A stretch of 29,401 bases of DNA from CAJBIL01 sp049295655 (lineage in GTDB: Bacteria > Pseudomonadota > Gammaproteobacteria > Burkholderiales > Rhodocyclaceae). A program made the position numbers and the translations under genes. Under the pieces are notes generated by a model. The model did no database searches, was not told the origin of the DNA, and worked only from the letters and a program-made list of their open reading frames with translations. Position 1 is the stretch's first letter; each line of letters begins with the position of its first letter. Of this stretch, positions 1 through 7,015 are shown piece after piece. The stretch covers positions 1-29,401 of the forward strand of contig JBAQRB010000096.1 of NCBI GenBank assembly GCA_049295655.1, read 5' to 3'.

Positions 1-2
1 GC

Positions 3-308
3 GCCGGCGTGGCTGCCGGTCCGGCGCGCATCATCCAGCGCCCGGAAGACGGCGCCCGCCTCGCCGCCGGCGACATCCTCGTCGCCCCGTCCACCGACCC
101 GGCGTGGACGCCGCTCTTCCTACGCGCCGGCGGCCTCGTCATGGAAACCGGCGGCTACCTCTCGCACGGCGCCATCGTCGCCCGCGAATTCGGCATTCCG
201 GCGGTGGTGAACCTGCCCGGCATCCTGGCGGCGCTGGCCGACGGCGAGCCGCTGGCAGTGGATGGCGGACGGGGAACGGTGCGCCGAATTTCACCCTCGG
301 AGGTTTGA
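3..308 (+). CDS. PEP-utilising enzyme, C-terminal mobile (swivelling) domain, partial at 5' end
   Basis: The reading frame is open from the first bases and its start lies outside the window; a GTG at 9 is probably just an internal Val. The 101 visible residues match the phosphohistidine swivelling domain of the PEP synthase/PPDK/rifampicin-phosphotransferase superfamily: the stretch GDILVAPSTDPAWTPLF is followed by the GGYLSHGAIVAREFGIPAV signature, whose His is the phosphoryl carrier. Because the mobile domain ends the protein, this is a phosphotransferase or pyruvate-phosphate-dikinase-like enzyme with the swivelling domain C-terminal, as in rifampicin phosphotransferase-like proteins; which substrate it uses cannot be told. 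Its last codons contain a GGAGG (about 299-303) that serves the next gene, 6 bp downstream, so it heads or sits inside the operon that follows. Confidence 0.85.
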   Translation, partial: AGVAAGPARIIQRPEDGARLAAGDILVAPSTDPAWTPLFLRAGGLVMETGGYLSHGAIVAREFGIPAVVNLPGILAALADGEPLAVDGGRGTVRRISPSEV

Positions 309-314
309 TCGATC

Positions 315-875
315 ATGTTCCCCGCCGTCACAAGCACCGCCGCCCCACCGTCCAGCCGAATTCGTCGAGAACTGCAGGAGGCCGACTTCCATGACGCCTA
401 CGAGATTGTCTTTCCCCACCGGGGCCGCTCGGCACTTGATATCTATCTGACGGTCGCCGCCAGAATGCCGGCGTGGGTCGACTTCCTGATGGCCGCCCGC
501 AATCGCGCCGTTTCGCTTCTGGGCTTGAAGAACCTCGGTCATCTGGGTGACCTTGACCTGGCCAGGGACGTTTCCGCGTATCGGGTCGGCGACCGTATCG
601 GCATCTTCTCCCTGCTTTCGATCAGCGACGACGAGGTTGTTCTCGGCGACTCAGACCGTCATCTCGACGTGAAGGTGTCCTTCTGCAAACTCGCCAGTGA
701 CAACCGCGAGTCCATCGTCGCAACGACCGTCGTGCATATTCACAACCGGCTGGGCCGCGTCTACATGCTGCTGGTGAAGCCTTTCCACCGGCTCATTGTT
801 CCCGCTTCCCTTCGCCAGGCAGCCGAAGGTATCCCGGTTCAATCGCCCAACCGCAAAAAGGAGCCAGGTTCATGA
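315..875 (+). CDS. DUF2867-family protein
   Basis: This 186-aa protein resembles the DUF2867 family: an early DAYEI segment, then PAWVDFLMAARNRAVSLLGLK (residues about 52-72), the typical core of that family, and a later FHRLIVPASLRQ end. No signal peptide or membrane segment is evident, and the biochemical role is unknown. The ATG at 315 is preceded by GGAGG inside the upstream gene with a rather long spacing of about 11 nt. Its TGA stop overlaps the ATG of the nitrilase-like gene (ATGA), so the two are probably translationally coupled. Members are often found fused to or beside NAD(P)-binding proteins, but here the neighbour is an amidohydrolase. Confidence 0.75.
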   Translation: MFPAVTSTAAPPSSRIRRELQEADFHDAYEIVFPHRGRSALDIYLTVAARMPAWVDFLMAARNRAVSLLGLKNLGHLGDLDLARDVSAYRVGDRIGIFSLLSISDDEVVLGDSDRHLDVKVSFCKLASDNRESIVATTVVHIHNRLGRVYMLLVKPFHRLIVPASLRQAAEGIPVQSPNRKKEPGS

Positions 876-1870
876 ACGACAGAACACTGTGCGTCGCCGC
901 CATCCAGATGGAGAGCCGTAACGGCGACATCGCCGGCAATCTCGCCCGCGCCGGACGCTGGGCCGACGAGGCCGCCCGCCACGGCGCCGAACTGGTGCTC
1001 TTGCCGGAACTCTTCTCGACCGGCTTCGAGATCAACGACCACGCCTGGCAAAGCGCCGAGCCGCAAGGCGGGCCGAGCGAAAGCTGGCTCGCCGAAACCG
1101 CCCGCCGCCACGGCCTGCACATCGGCGGCAGCTACCTCGAAGCACGTGGCGAGGATTTCCACAACACCTTCGCGCTGGCCGCCCCCGACGGCAGCATCGC
1201 CGGCCGCGTGCGCAAGGCGCATCCCTGCTCGCTCGAAGCCTACGTCTTCAAGGCCGGTGACGATTCGCACGTCATCGACACGGCGCTCGGCCGCATCGGC
1301 GTCGCCATCTGCTACGACGGCAGCCTGCGCGCGGTGTGGGACGACATCCTGGGCGGCGACCCGGACCTCGTGCTGATGCCGATGTCGGCGCCGACGCCGA
1401 TGAAAACTTTCTTCTACGGCCAGCGCCGCATCGACGCCTTCCACGCGAGCTTTCGCGACGGCGCCACGCAAAGCGCGGCCGGTATCGGCGTGCCGATGCT
1501 GATGGCCAACAAGTGGGGGCCGTGGGTCACCGATCTGCCGGGCCGCTGGCCGAAACAAAGCTCGCGCTTTCCCGGCTTCTCGCACATCGCCGACAGCGAC
1601 GGCCGCGAGGTCGCGCGCATGGCCGACGGCGAAGGTGTCATCGTCGGCGAGGTGCATCTCGCCCCGCAGCGCAAGCGCCTCGCCTTGCCGCCGGAGAAGG
1701 ACCGCTACAAGCCGTGGGTCGCCGCCGTCCCAGCCGAGTACAAATTCTTTCGCTGCTTCGAGGCGCTCGGCCGGCGCTGGTACGCCCGGCATCCCGAGCG
1801 TGCCCGCCTGGCCGCGTCGATCAGTGGCACAAGACCGGCGTCAGCCGACACCGCACGGAGCGCGCAATGA
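872..1870 (+). CDS. Carbon-nitrogen hydrolase (nitrilase superfamily)
   Basis: This 332-aa protein carries the complete nitrilase-superfamily catalytic triad: Glu46 in LVLLPELFSTGF, Lys115 in GRVRKAHP and Cys147 in IGVAICYDG. The fold is an alpha-beta-beta-alpha amidase that attacks a C-N bond through the Cys thiol. The length is slightly above a minimal amidase because of a C-terminal tail (about residues 285-332) rich in Arg and Ala. No signal peptide is present, so it is cytoplasmic. It overlaps the upstream DUF2867 gene by 4 bp (ATGA) and its own stop overlaps the next ATG by 4 bp, so the three genes form one coupled transcript. The substrate (omega-amide, carbamoyl compound or nitrile) cannot be decided; amidase is more likely than true nitrilase. 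Confidence 0.88.
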   Translation: MNDRTLCVAAIQMESRNGDIAGNLARAGRWADEAARHGAELVLLPELFSTGFEINDHAWQSAEPQGGPSESWLAETARRHGLHIGGSYLEARGEDFHNTFALAAPDGSIAGRVRKAHPCSLEAYVFKAGDDSHVIDTALGRIGVAICYDGSLRAVWDDILGGDPDLVLMPMSAPTPMKTFFYGQRRIDAFHASFRDGATQSAAGIGVPMLMANKWGPWVTDLPGRWPKQSSRFPGFSHIADSDGREVARMADGEGVIVGEVHLAPQRKRLALPPEKDRYKPWVAAVPAEYKFFRCFEALGRRWYARHPERARLAASISGTRPASADTARSAQ

Positions 1871-2286
1871 AGGCTTCCCGGCAATCCGTCGACCGGCTGC
1901 TGCGCTGGTCGCTACTCGCCGGCGCGGCCTATTTCGCCCTCGTCGCGCTCGCCCACACCTTCGGTCTCAAATTGCCCGGCCTCTTTATCTACTTCGACCT
2001 TCCCTCATACGCCTACCAGGACCAGATCATCGGCTTTCTTTGCTTCGGCTGGAGCGCCCTTTTCTTCGCCGCCGCCCGCGAACCACAAGCGGCACGCCCC
2101 CTGGTCGCCGCCGTGCTGGTCGTCGGACTGGCGGCGCTCGTCGGGCTGGCCCGCATCAACGCCGGCACGGACTTCGCCAGTCTGACCGGTGCGCCGCAAA
2201 CCGGCGCCTACTGGCTCGGATGCGCCGCCGGGCTGGCCTACTGGACCTGGCTTCTCGGGCTGTTCGTTCGAATGAGGAATGACTGA
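1867..2286 (+). CDS. Small integral membrane protein, about four TM segments
   Basis: The ATG at 1867 overlaps the stop of the hydrolase gene (ATGA), which fixes the start. The 139-aa product has about four hydrophobic stretches: residues about 12-34 (SLLAGAAYFALVALAHTF), 55-72, 80-98 (LVAAVLVVGLAALVGLAR) and 117-135 (YWLGCAAGLAYWTWLLGLF). It starts with a short basic cytoplasmic tail (MKASRQSVDRLLR) and ends with FVRMRND. It resembles uncharacterised small membrane proteins; no catalytic motif is recognised. Translational coupling suggests it works with the hydrolase, perhaps at the membrane, but that is inference. Confidence 0.75.
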   Translation: MKASRQSVDRLLRWSLLAGAAYFALVALAHTFGLKLPGLFIYFDLPSYAYQDQIIGFLCFGWSALFFAAAREPQAARPLVAAVLVVGLAALVGLARINAGTDFASLTGAPQTGAYWLGCAAGLAYWTWLLGLFVRMRND

Positions 2287-2313
2287 CGCGGTGACTGCCG
2301 GCGATCAGAAAGC

Positions 2314-2379
2314 GTCCACGCGGACGCCTGAACAGCGCCTCGCGGCTGTCGTCGAACCCCCGGTCCCGCGCCTGCGGCG
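2314..2379 (-). repeat. Duplicated 3'-end scrap of the 102-aa gene at 3893-4201
   Basis: About 65 bp match 3904-3969 at roughly 80% by eye, including a run of CGCCTGAACAGCGCCTCGC shared exactly. Read on the minus strand it gives FDDSREALFRRPRGR, against LDDSCEALFRRLRGG at the C terminus of the downstream gene. The scrap has lost the stop codon of the original. The two copies are in the same orientation and lie on either side of the cytochrome gene. Confidence 0.8.
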
Positions 2380-2478
2380 GCGCGGCTGACCCGCCAATTC
2401 CCGTTGCGTATATGATGGAGAAGTGCGTAGCGCCAAGCACCTCGCGTTTAACCCGAAATGCATTTCCAGGAGAGTGTG

Positions 2479-3771
2479 ATGAGGAAAACGATACTGATGG
2501 CGGGCATTGGCGCCATCGTTGCAGGGCCAGTCATGGCCGCCGATCCGGCAGCGATCGACTGGTCGGGAATACCGGCCAGCACGATCGCGCTGTTCTACCC
2601 CGGGCAATCGTCTTATGAATGGCTGCGCGGCGGCGAGCACGATGGCGCCAAGGGGGTGCTGCGCGAGCAGGCCTGCGTCAAGTGCCACAAGGGCGACGAG
2701 AAGGCGATCGGCGACAAGCTGGTCAAGGGCGGCCCGCTGGAGCCGACGCCGGTCAAGGACAAGAAGGGCTGGATCGACCTCAATGTGCAGGTCGCGTACG
2801 ACGCCAGCAACGCCTACTTCCGCCTGCAGTGGAAGACGCAGAATGCCTGGCCCGGCACCGAACATCAGTACCTGCGTTTCGACGGCAGGGAATGGAAAGT
2901 CTACGGCTACCCGAAACTCGACAAGGTCGTCCAGGACGGAAAGCAGCCCGGCATCTATGAAGATCGCATGAGCATGATGATCGACGACGGCAAGGTGCCA
3001 TCGTTCGCCAAGGAAGGCTGCTGGGCGACCTGCCACAACGGTCAGCGCGACATGCCGGGGCAGTTCACCAAGGACGAGGTGGCCGCCAACCCGCTGTTGC
3101 AGGCGATCAGGAAAACCGATGTGCGCAAGTACCTGCCGGCGACGCGCAACGATCCGGGCGACTGGAAGAGCGGAAAATCCATCGAAGAAATTGCCCGCAT
3201 CAAGGCGGCCGGCGGCTTCGTCGATCTCATCCAGTGGCGGGCGCACCGCAGCCACGCCGTCGGCATGGCCGACGACGGCTACGTTCTCGAATTCCGCAAT
3301 TCGGACGCCGGGAAGGACATGTTCAGCAGCAATGCCGACCCGCAGACGCACACGCCGAAATTCATGTGGGACAGCAGGAAAACGGGCTACAAGGCGATCA
3401 GCGCCGAACAACTGCGCCACGCCGACCATTTCCTGATCCGCGAGAAGAACGCCGTGCCCTTCGATGCCAACGCGAACTGGAAGGAAGGCGACATGATTCC
3501 CGACTATGTCATCAGCCGCGACGACGCCAAGGGGTCGGCGGCCGACAACCACGCCGTCGCCAGCTGGAAGGACGGGATGTGGAGCGTCGTGGTGACTCGC
3601 CCGCTGGGTCTGAGCAACAGCGACGACAAGACGCTCAGGGAAGGCGGCATCTACAACATCGGCTTCGCGACGCACGACGACAACATCACGACGCGCGGAC
3701 ACCACGTATCCTTCGTCAAAACCGTGGGCTTCGGGGCAAGCGCCGACATTCAGGCGGTCAAGCTGCCGTAA
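2479..3771 (+). CDS. Periplasmic c-type cytochrome of the ethylbenzene dehydrogenase-related (EB_dh) family
   Basis: The chosen ATG has AGGAGAG at about 2468-2474; an in-frame ATG at 2458 lacks a ribosome site. The 430-aa precursor has a Sec signal peptide (MRKTILMAGIGAIVAGPVMA, cleavage before ADP). A canonical CVKCH haem-c site lies at about residues 66-70, and a second site, CWATCH at 181-186, has three residues between the cysteines instead of two. The remainder (NVQVAYDASNAYFRLQW, WKDGMWSVVVTRPL, IYNIGFATHDDN) matches the EB_dh domain, which in ethylbenzene dehydrogenase gamma subunits binds haem b and in related proteins sits beside c-haem motifs. The role is probably electron transfer in the periplasm; the partner is unknown because the neighbours are unrelated. 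A strong hairpin follows the stop. Confidence 0.85.
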   Translation: MRKTILMAGIGAIVAGPVMAADPAAIDWSGIPASTIALFYPGQSSYEWLRGGEHDGAKGVLREQACVKCHKGDEKAIGDKLVKGGPLEPTPVKDKKGWIDLNVQVAYDASNAYFRLQWKTQNAWPGTEHQYLRFDGREWKVYGYPKLDKVVQDGKQPGIYEDRMSMMIDDGKVPSFAKEGCWATCHNGQRDMPGQFTKDEVAANPLLQAIRKTDVRKYLPATRNDPGDWKSGKSIEEIARIKAAGGFVDLIQWRAHRSHAVGMADDGYVLEFRNSDAGKDMFSSNADPQTHTPKFMWDSRKTGYKAISAEQLRHADHFLIREKNAVPFDANANWKEGDMIPDYVISRDDAKGSAADNHAVASWKDGMWSVVVTRPLGLSNSDDKTLREGGIYNIGFATHDDNITTRGHHVSFVKTVGFGASADIQAVKLP

Positions 3772-3777
3772 GTAAGC

Positions 3778-3812
3778 GCAGAGGTTCCGGCGGTTGCCGC
3801 CGGAACCTCTGC
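3778..3812. terminator. Perfect 16-bp hairpin between convergent genes
   Basis: GCAGAGGTTCCGGCGG, a 3-nt TTG loop, then its exact reverse complement. It lies 6 bp after the cytochrome stop and about 80 bp past the end of the convergent minus-strand gene. There is no T-run on either side, so it is not a textbook intrinsic terminator; it may act as a bidirectional stop or an mRNA-stabilising 3' hairpin. Confidence 0.65.
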
Positions 3813-3892
3813 GGCGCGTCCCGGAAAACGCTCGCTGACGACGACCCGCGACTTGCCCGCAACGGACGGCGACAATCTCGGACGAGGTGCCG

Positions 3893-4201
3893 TCAGCAGG
3901 CGCCTCCACGCAGACGCCTGAACAGCGCCTCGCAGCTGTCGTCAAGTGCGCTGCCCTGCGCCTGCAGCAGCTTAATGTGCAGCACCAGATTCTCCAGCAC
4001 CAGCTTGGCGGCGACCGCCAGCAGCACGGTCTGACAGCTTTCCTCGCCGAGCTGCCCGGCCTGCTCGGCAATGTCGCGGATCTGGTTGCAGACCAGTAAG
4101 CGCAGGTCGCCTTCGTCGTAGGGCAGATCGCCGTAGTCGATCGGATCATCGACTTCGATTTCGCGGATCAGGTCGGCAAGATCGGCACCGCTGATGGTCA
4201 T
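3893..4201 (-). CDS. Hypothetical 102-aa protein
   Basis: The start (MTISGADLADLIREIEVDDPIDYGDLPYDEGDL) is set by an AAGGAGG a few bases upstream on the minus strand; longer in-frame starts up to 4411 lack one. The acidic N-terminal half is followed by a helical C-terminal half (NQIRDIAEQAG, TVLLAVAAKLVLENLVLHIKLLQAQGSALDD) ending in CEALFRRLRGGAC. There is no signal peptide or membrane helix. I do not recognise a family. Codon use and the good ribosome site support a real gene, as does the fact that its 3' end has been duplicated at 2314-2379. A TATACT box lies on the opposite strand at about 4272, so the upstream region may hold divergent promoters. Confidence 0.65.
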   Translation of the reverse strand: MTISGADLADLIREIEVDDPIDYGDLPYDEGDLRLLVCNQIRDIAEQAGQLGEESCQTVLLAVAAKLVLENLVLHIKLLQAQGSALDDSCEALFRRLRGGAC

Positions 4202-4336
4202 CGCCCCCTCCTTCGCCATTTTCTGGCAACCTTCCACTGAGACCACAGCCGCGCTGAAAAAGTGCCGTGAGGTCGCCGCGCCTATACTATTCAGGTGCCG
4301 TGTTGCCTCACCGCCGGTAGCGGGGAAAGGATACCC

Positions 4337-4393
4337 ATGCCACGCCAGATTCGGTTTACCGTCCGCCCGGTAACTGTAACGGCTCGCGTTTGA
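4337..4393 (+). pseudogene. Possible truncated gene start (18 codons)
   Basis: An ATG with an AAAGGA ribosome site opens an 18-codon frame (MPRQIRFTVRPVTVTARV) ending at TGA 4391-4393, immediately before the IS-like repeats. It is preceded by a TATACT -10-like box at about 4272. It could be the head of a gene cut by an insertion; no family is recognisable from so short a piece. Confidence 0.25.
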
Positions 4394-4401
4394 AAGTGGC
4401 C

Positions 4402-4545
4402 GTGCTCGCAATTAGCGCATTTTCTGGCTCAGATTAAGTGCAAATGACGAAGCATTCGTGCTCACGTTATCTGCAAATGAGCTTGCAATCGAAGGCACCA
4501 GCTCGCATTCCACGGCGACGTGCTCACACTACCTGCAAATGAAAT
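4402..4545. repeat. Insertion-sequence end-like repeats (possible IS21-family remnant)
   Basis: A motif of the form GTGCTCAC, a few variable bases, then CTGCAAATGA occurs at 4458-4480 and 4520-4542, with a degenerate version starting GTGCTCGC at 4402 and ending GTGCAAATGA at 4438-4447. Several imperfect same-orientation repeats near an end resemble multi-repeat termini of IS21-family elements. No istA/istB-like reading frame is present, so only an end would remain. The family assignment is from memory. Confidence 0.4.
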
Positions 4546-4950
4546 TCCTGAGTAAGTTGACAGACCGCTATCGCCCCTGAGCTGCCTTACGGCTTTCCCG
4601 AAAGCTGACAAGGTCGGAATGCCTGATATTGGTCCATGAGATTGGAATCCGACGGACTTGCCACGGAGTGTTCCGATAGGATTCAACGCCGCCCTTGATC
4701 CGCCAAGTGGCCAGCGCCAGGGGCGCGAGGTTCAAACTAGAACTCCCCGTTTCCCTGGCCGAGTAACGCCGATGGAAATGGAGTACACAATGAGCACAGC
4801 CGCAAGACCAAGCATGGCGAAAAACAATGCCACGCCCTTGCGTTATTTGCGTTGCCTCCTGCGATGACGATTTGGCGTGGCTTCACAGGCGCCCGTCGCG
4901 CTGTTCACGCTCTGTCAACGTGGCCCCCAATCTCAGGAGGTCGGTGGCAT
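4546..4950. other. Gene-poor, AT-richer stretch between IS-like repeats and lysR
   Basis: No convincing gene was found. A 31-codon frame at 4771-4866 (from ATG GAA ATG GAG; internal product MSTAARPSMAKNNATPL from 4789) has no clear ribosome site beyond a GGAAATGGAG and no recognisable family. Base composition is visibly less G+C-rich than in the flanking operons, in keeping with foreign or decayed DNA. Confidence 0.4.
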
Positions 4951-5871
4951 TTACCCGACCGTATTGAACGACGCGACGACGTCGACAAGCTGTTGCCTGA
5001 CCCAAACATGGGCAGGGTCGCGGTGGAAGCGCTCGTGCCAGATCATGGCTGGCGACAAGGGCGCAACCTGTAGCGGCAGCTCCAGGAGCGCGAGCGGGAG
5101 CCTTTTCGCAAGTAGGCGCGCCAAACGGCTTGGCAACGTGAAAATCATGTCACTGTCCGCCACCAACATCGCACCAGCAAGAAAGTGGGGAACTCGCAGC
5201 GCGACGTGGCGAGTGAGCCCCAGTGTCGAGAGAGCAACGTCGACCGCACTCTCTCCCACTCCGGAAATGGTCACGGCAATGTGACGCAAGGTCACATAAC
5301 GCTCCAGACTGAGTCCGTCTGCCACACCGGGGTGATCGGACCTCGCCACGCACACCAAGTTGTCGGCGTAAAGGCCGCGTCGATGGAAACTGCCGGGCAG
5401 TGCCTTGAAAATGCCCAGTGCTAGATCTGCGGCCCCCTGCTCGATAAGCCGCACGTTGTCCCCAGCAGGTTGCGCGATATGGAGACTTAGCGCAGGCGCA
5501 TGGCGCTCGAAGCGGGCGATCAAACCAGCAAGGACCATCAGGCTCAGGTGGTCGTGAGCGGCGATCGTGATGCGACCCGTTGCAGAGGCGGGATCGAAGA
5601 CGGCAGGCGAGACGATGCCTCGGGCATCGTCCAGTAGCTTGGCCACTGGACCTGCCAGCGTTTCACCGCGGGGCGTCAGTTCCAGACCGAGCTTGCCGCG
5701 GACCACTAGGCGGTCACCCAGCATCGTGCGCAGTCGCCCCAGCGCGCGGCTGGCGGCCGGTTGGCTCAAGCCCAAGCGGAGGCCCGCCTGGGTGACGCTT
5801 CGCTCCCGAACGAGTGCTTCGAACAGTTTTAACAGGTTGAGGTCGACCGTAGATAAATCCACTTGGTGCAT
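4951..5871 (-). CDS. LysR-family transcriptional regulator
   Basis: Taking the ATG at 5871 (MHQVDLSTVDLNLLKLFEALV) gives 306 aa, the usual LysR length; a longer start at 5922 adds 17 residues of no known use. The N-terminal winged helix-turn-helix reads RSVTQAGLRLGLSQPAASRALGRL, followed by the linker helix and a two-lobed effector domain (GRITIAAHDHLSLMVLAGL onward). The N terminus, with DLNLLKLFEAL, resembles the NodD/LeuO-type subgroup. It is divergently arranged with the NmrA-like gene at 5952, 80 bp away, the classic layout of a LysR regulator and its target. The effector is unknown. Confidence 0.9.
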   Translation of the reverse strand: MHQVDLSTVDLNLLKLFEALVRERSVTQAGLRLGLSQPAASRALGRLRTMLGDRLVVRGKLGLELTPRGETLAGPVAKLLDDARGIVSPAVFDPASATGRITIAAHDHLSLMVLAGLIARFERHAPALSLHIAQPAGDNVRLIEQGAADLALGIFKALPGSFHRRGLYADNLVCVARSDHPGVADGLSLERYVTLRHIAVTISGVGESAVDVALSTLGLTRHVALRVPHFLAGAMLVADSDMIFTLPSRLARLLAKRLPLALLELPLQVAPLSPAMIWHERFHRDPAHVWVRQQLVDVVASFNTVG

Positions 5872-5951
5872 GTTCGCTATAACTTTTATGTCATTGATGA
5901 ATGCCGGACAATCATGCACCATTCTGGTTCATCTGAACAGGAGATTTCTGT
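5872..5951. promoter_or_regulatory. Divergent lysR / nmrA-like promoter region
   Basis: The 80-bp AT-rich gap holds an inverted pair GATGAA (5896-5901) and TTCATC (5928-5933), a candidate LysR-type site. AGGAG at 5939-5943 is the ribosome site of the plus-strand gene. No good -35/-10 pair was assigned. Confidence 0.4.
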
Positions 5952-6851
5952 ATGACTGCTTCCTCCCCCCTTCCTTACGTTGTATTCGGCGTGACCGGCC
6001 GTACCGGCGCCGCTGCCGCCGATGCGCTTTTGCGCTCCGGCCACCCTGTGCGCGTCGTCGTGCGCGACCCGGCCAAAGGCCGACAGTGGGCCGAACGTGG
6101 CGCAGAGGTTGCCGTGGCCGACCTGACAGACCTGGCCTCGATGATCAGGGCGCTCAGTCAGGTCCAGGGCGCCTATGTCGTCAGTCCGCAGCACTACAAC
6201 CGTGAAGACCTGTTCGAGAGGGCAGACTTGATTGCCAATATCACGGCGCGCGCCGCAGTTGCAGCGGACGTGCCCAAACTTGTGGCCCTTTCCTCGGTGG
6301 GCGCCGATCGTGAAAGCGGAACGGGATGGATCAGGATGAATCGCATGTTCGAGCAGCGTTTGGCCGAAACCGGCGTACCCACCACTTTCCTGCGCGCGGC
6401 CTATTTTATGGAGAACTGGATGCCGATGATCGGACAGGCCGTGCGTAGCGGCATCCTGCCGACGTTTCTGGCACCACCACAGCGTCCTCTCCCAATGGTG
6501 GCGACTGTCGATGTCGGCAGCACCGCAGCTGCTTTGCTGCAGGAAGAAAGGACGGGGACCTGCGCCGTCACACTCTCGGGGCCCAAAGACTATGCCCCGG
6601 ACGATGTCGCCGCTATCGTCTCAGCCACGCTCCAGAAGCCTGTCGACGTGGCAGTCCTGTCGGAAGCAGAGTGGCCCAAAGCGCTGGCGGATGCTCGTTT
6701 CTCAAAGGCCGCCCTTGCTGGTTTCACCGAAATGACCCGTGGCCTCAATTGCCCGCATATCGACATCAAGAGCGATCCCACCGCAGTTGAATGGACGGGG
6801 ACGACTGCGCTCGAGCAAGTCATCGTCGAACTGGCACGGCGTCAGCGATAA
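5952..6851 (+). CDS. NmrA-like NAD(P)-binding protein (atypical SDR)
   Basis: This 299-aa protein starts with a Rossmann nucleotide-binding loop, YVVFGVTGRTGAAAADALL (GxxGxxG), followed by a basic VVVRDPAKGRQW segment that suggests NADP(H) preference. Later elements, VPKLVALSSVGAD, the TTFLRAAYFMENW segment and a C-terminal substrate region with PLPMVATVDVG, fit the NmrA/azoreductase/quinone-reductase-like branch of atypical short-chain dehydrogenases. The usual catalytic YxxxK is not evident. The start has AGGAG 8 nt upstream. The divergent LysR regulator is the likely controller. It may act as a redox sensor or as an NAD(P)H:quinone-type reductase; the substrate is unknown. Confidence 0.87.
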   Translation: MTASSPLPYVVFGVTGRTGAAAADALLRSGHPVRVVVRDPAKGRQWAERGAEVAVADLTDLASMIRALSQVQGAYVVSPQHYNREDLFERADLIANITARAAVAADVPKLVALSSVGADRESGTGWIRMNRMFEQRLAETGVPTTFLRAAYFMENWMPMIGQAVRSGILPTFLAPPQRPLPMVATVDVGSTAAALLQEERTGTCAVTLSGPKDYAPDDVAAIVSATLQKPVDVAVLSEAEWPKALADARFSKAALAGFTEMTRGLNCPHIDIKSDPTAVEWTGTTALEQVIVELARRQR

Positions 6852-6868
6852 AGGCCAGTTGGAATTAT

Positions 6869-7015
6869 ATGCGTGGACTTCGCCACCTTCGCTGTTTTCT
6901 AGCAGTGGCCGAAGAAGTCCACTTCGCCCGCGCGGCCGAGCGGCTGCACATCGAGCAGTCGCCGCTGTCGCGCGCAATTACGGATCTAGAGCACGACTTG
7001 GACGTACAACTAGTT
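6869..7015 (+). pseudogene. LysR-family regulator, N-terminal fragment only
   Basis: Starting 17 bp after the nmrA-like gene, the ATG at 6869 opens MRGLRHLRCFLAVAEEVHFA, then RAAERLHIEQSPLSRAITDLEHDLDVQL. This is an intact LysR winged helix-turn-helix of about 48 residues. A normal protein would continue with a wing (LFER...) and about 240 more residues; instead the sequence switches abruptly to the Mut7-C gene in the same frame. At the switch lies a perfect 12-bp palindrome, ACAACTAGTTGT (7006-7017). Confidence 0.8.

Noticed and set aside
2305..4149. 614-codon open frame on the minus strand
   Set aside because: It runs antisense through the cytochrome gene, which has a signal peptide, haem motifs and a ribosome site. 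The long antisense frame is a by-product of high G+C.
4462..4686. 74-codon minus-strand frame across the IS-like repeats
   Set aside because: It includes the repeat units themselves and shows no transposase motif such as a DDE core.
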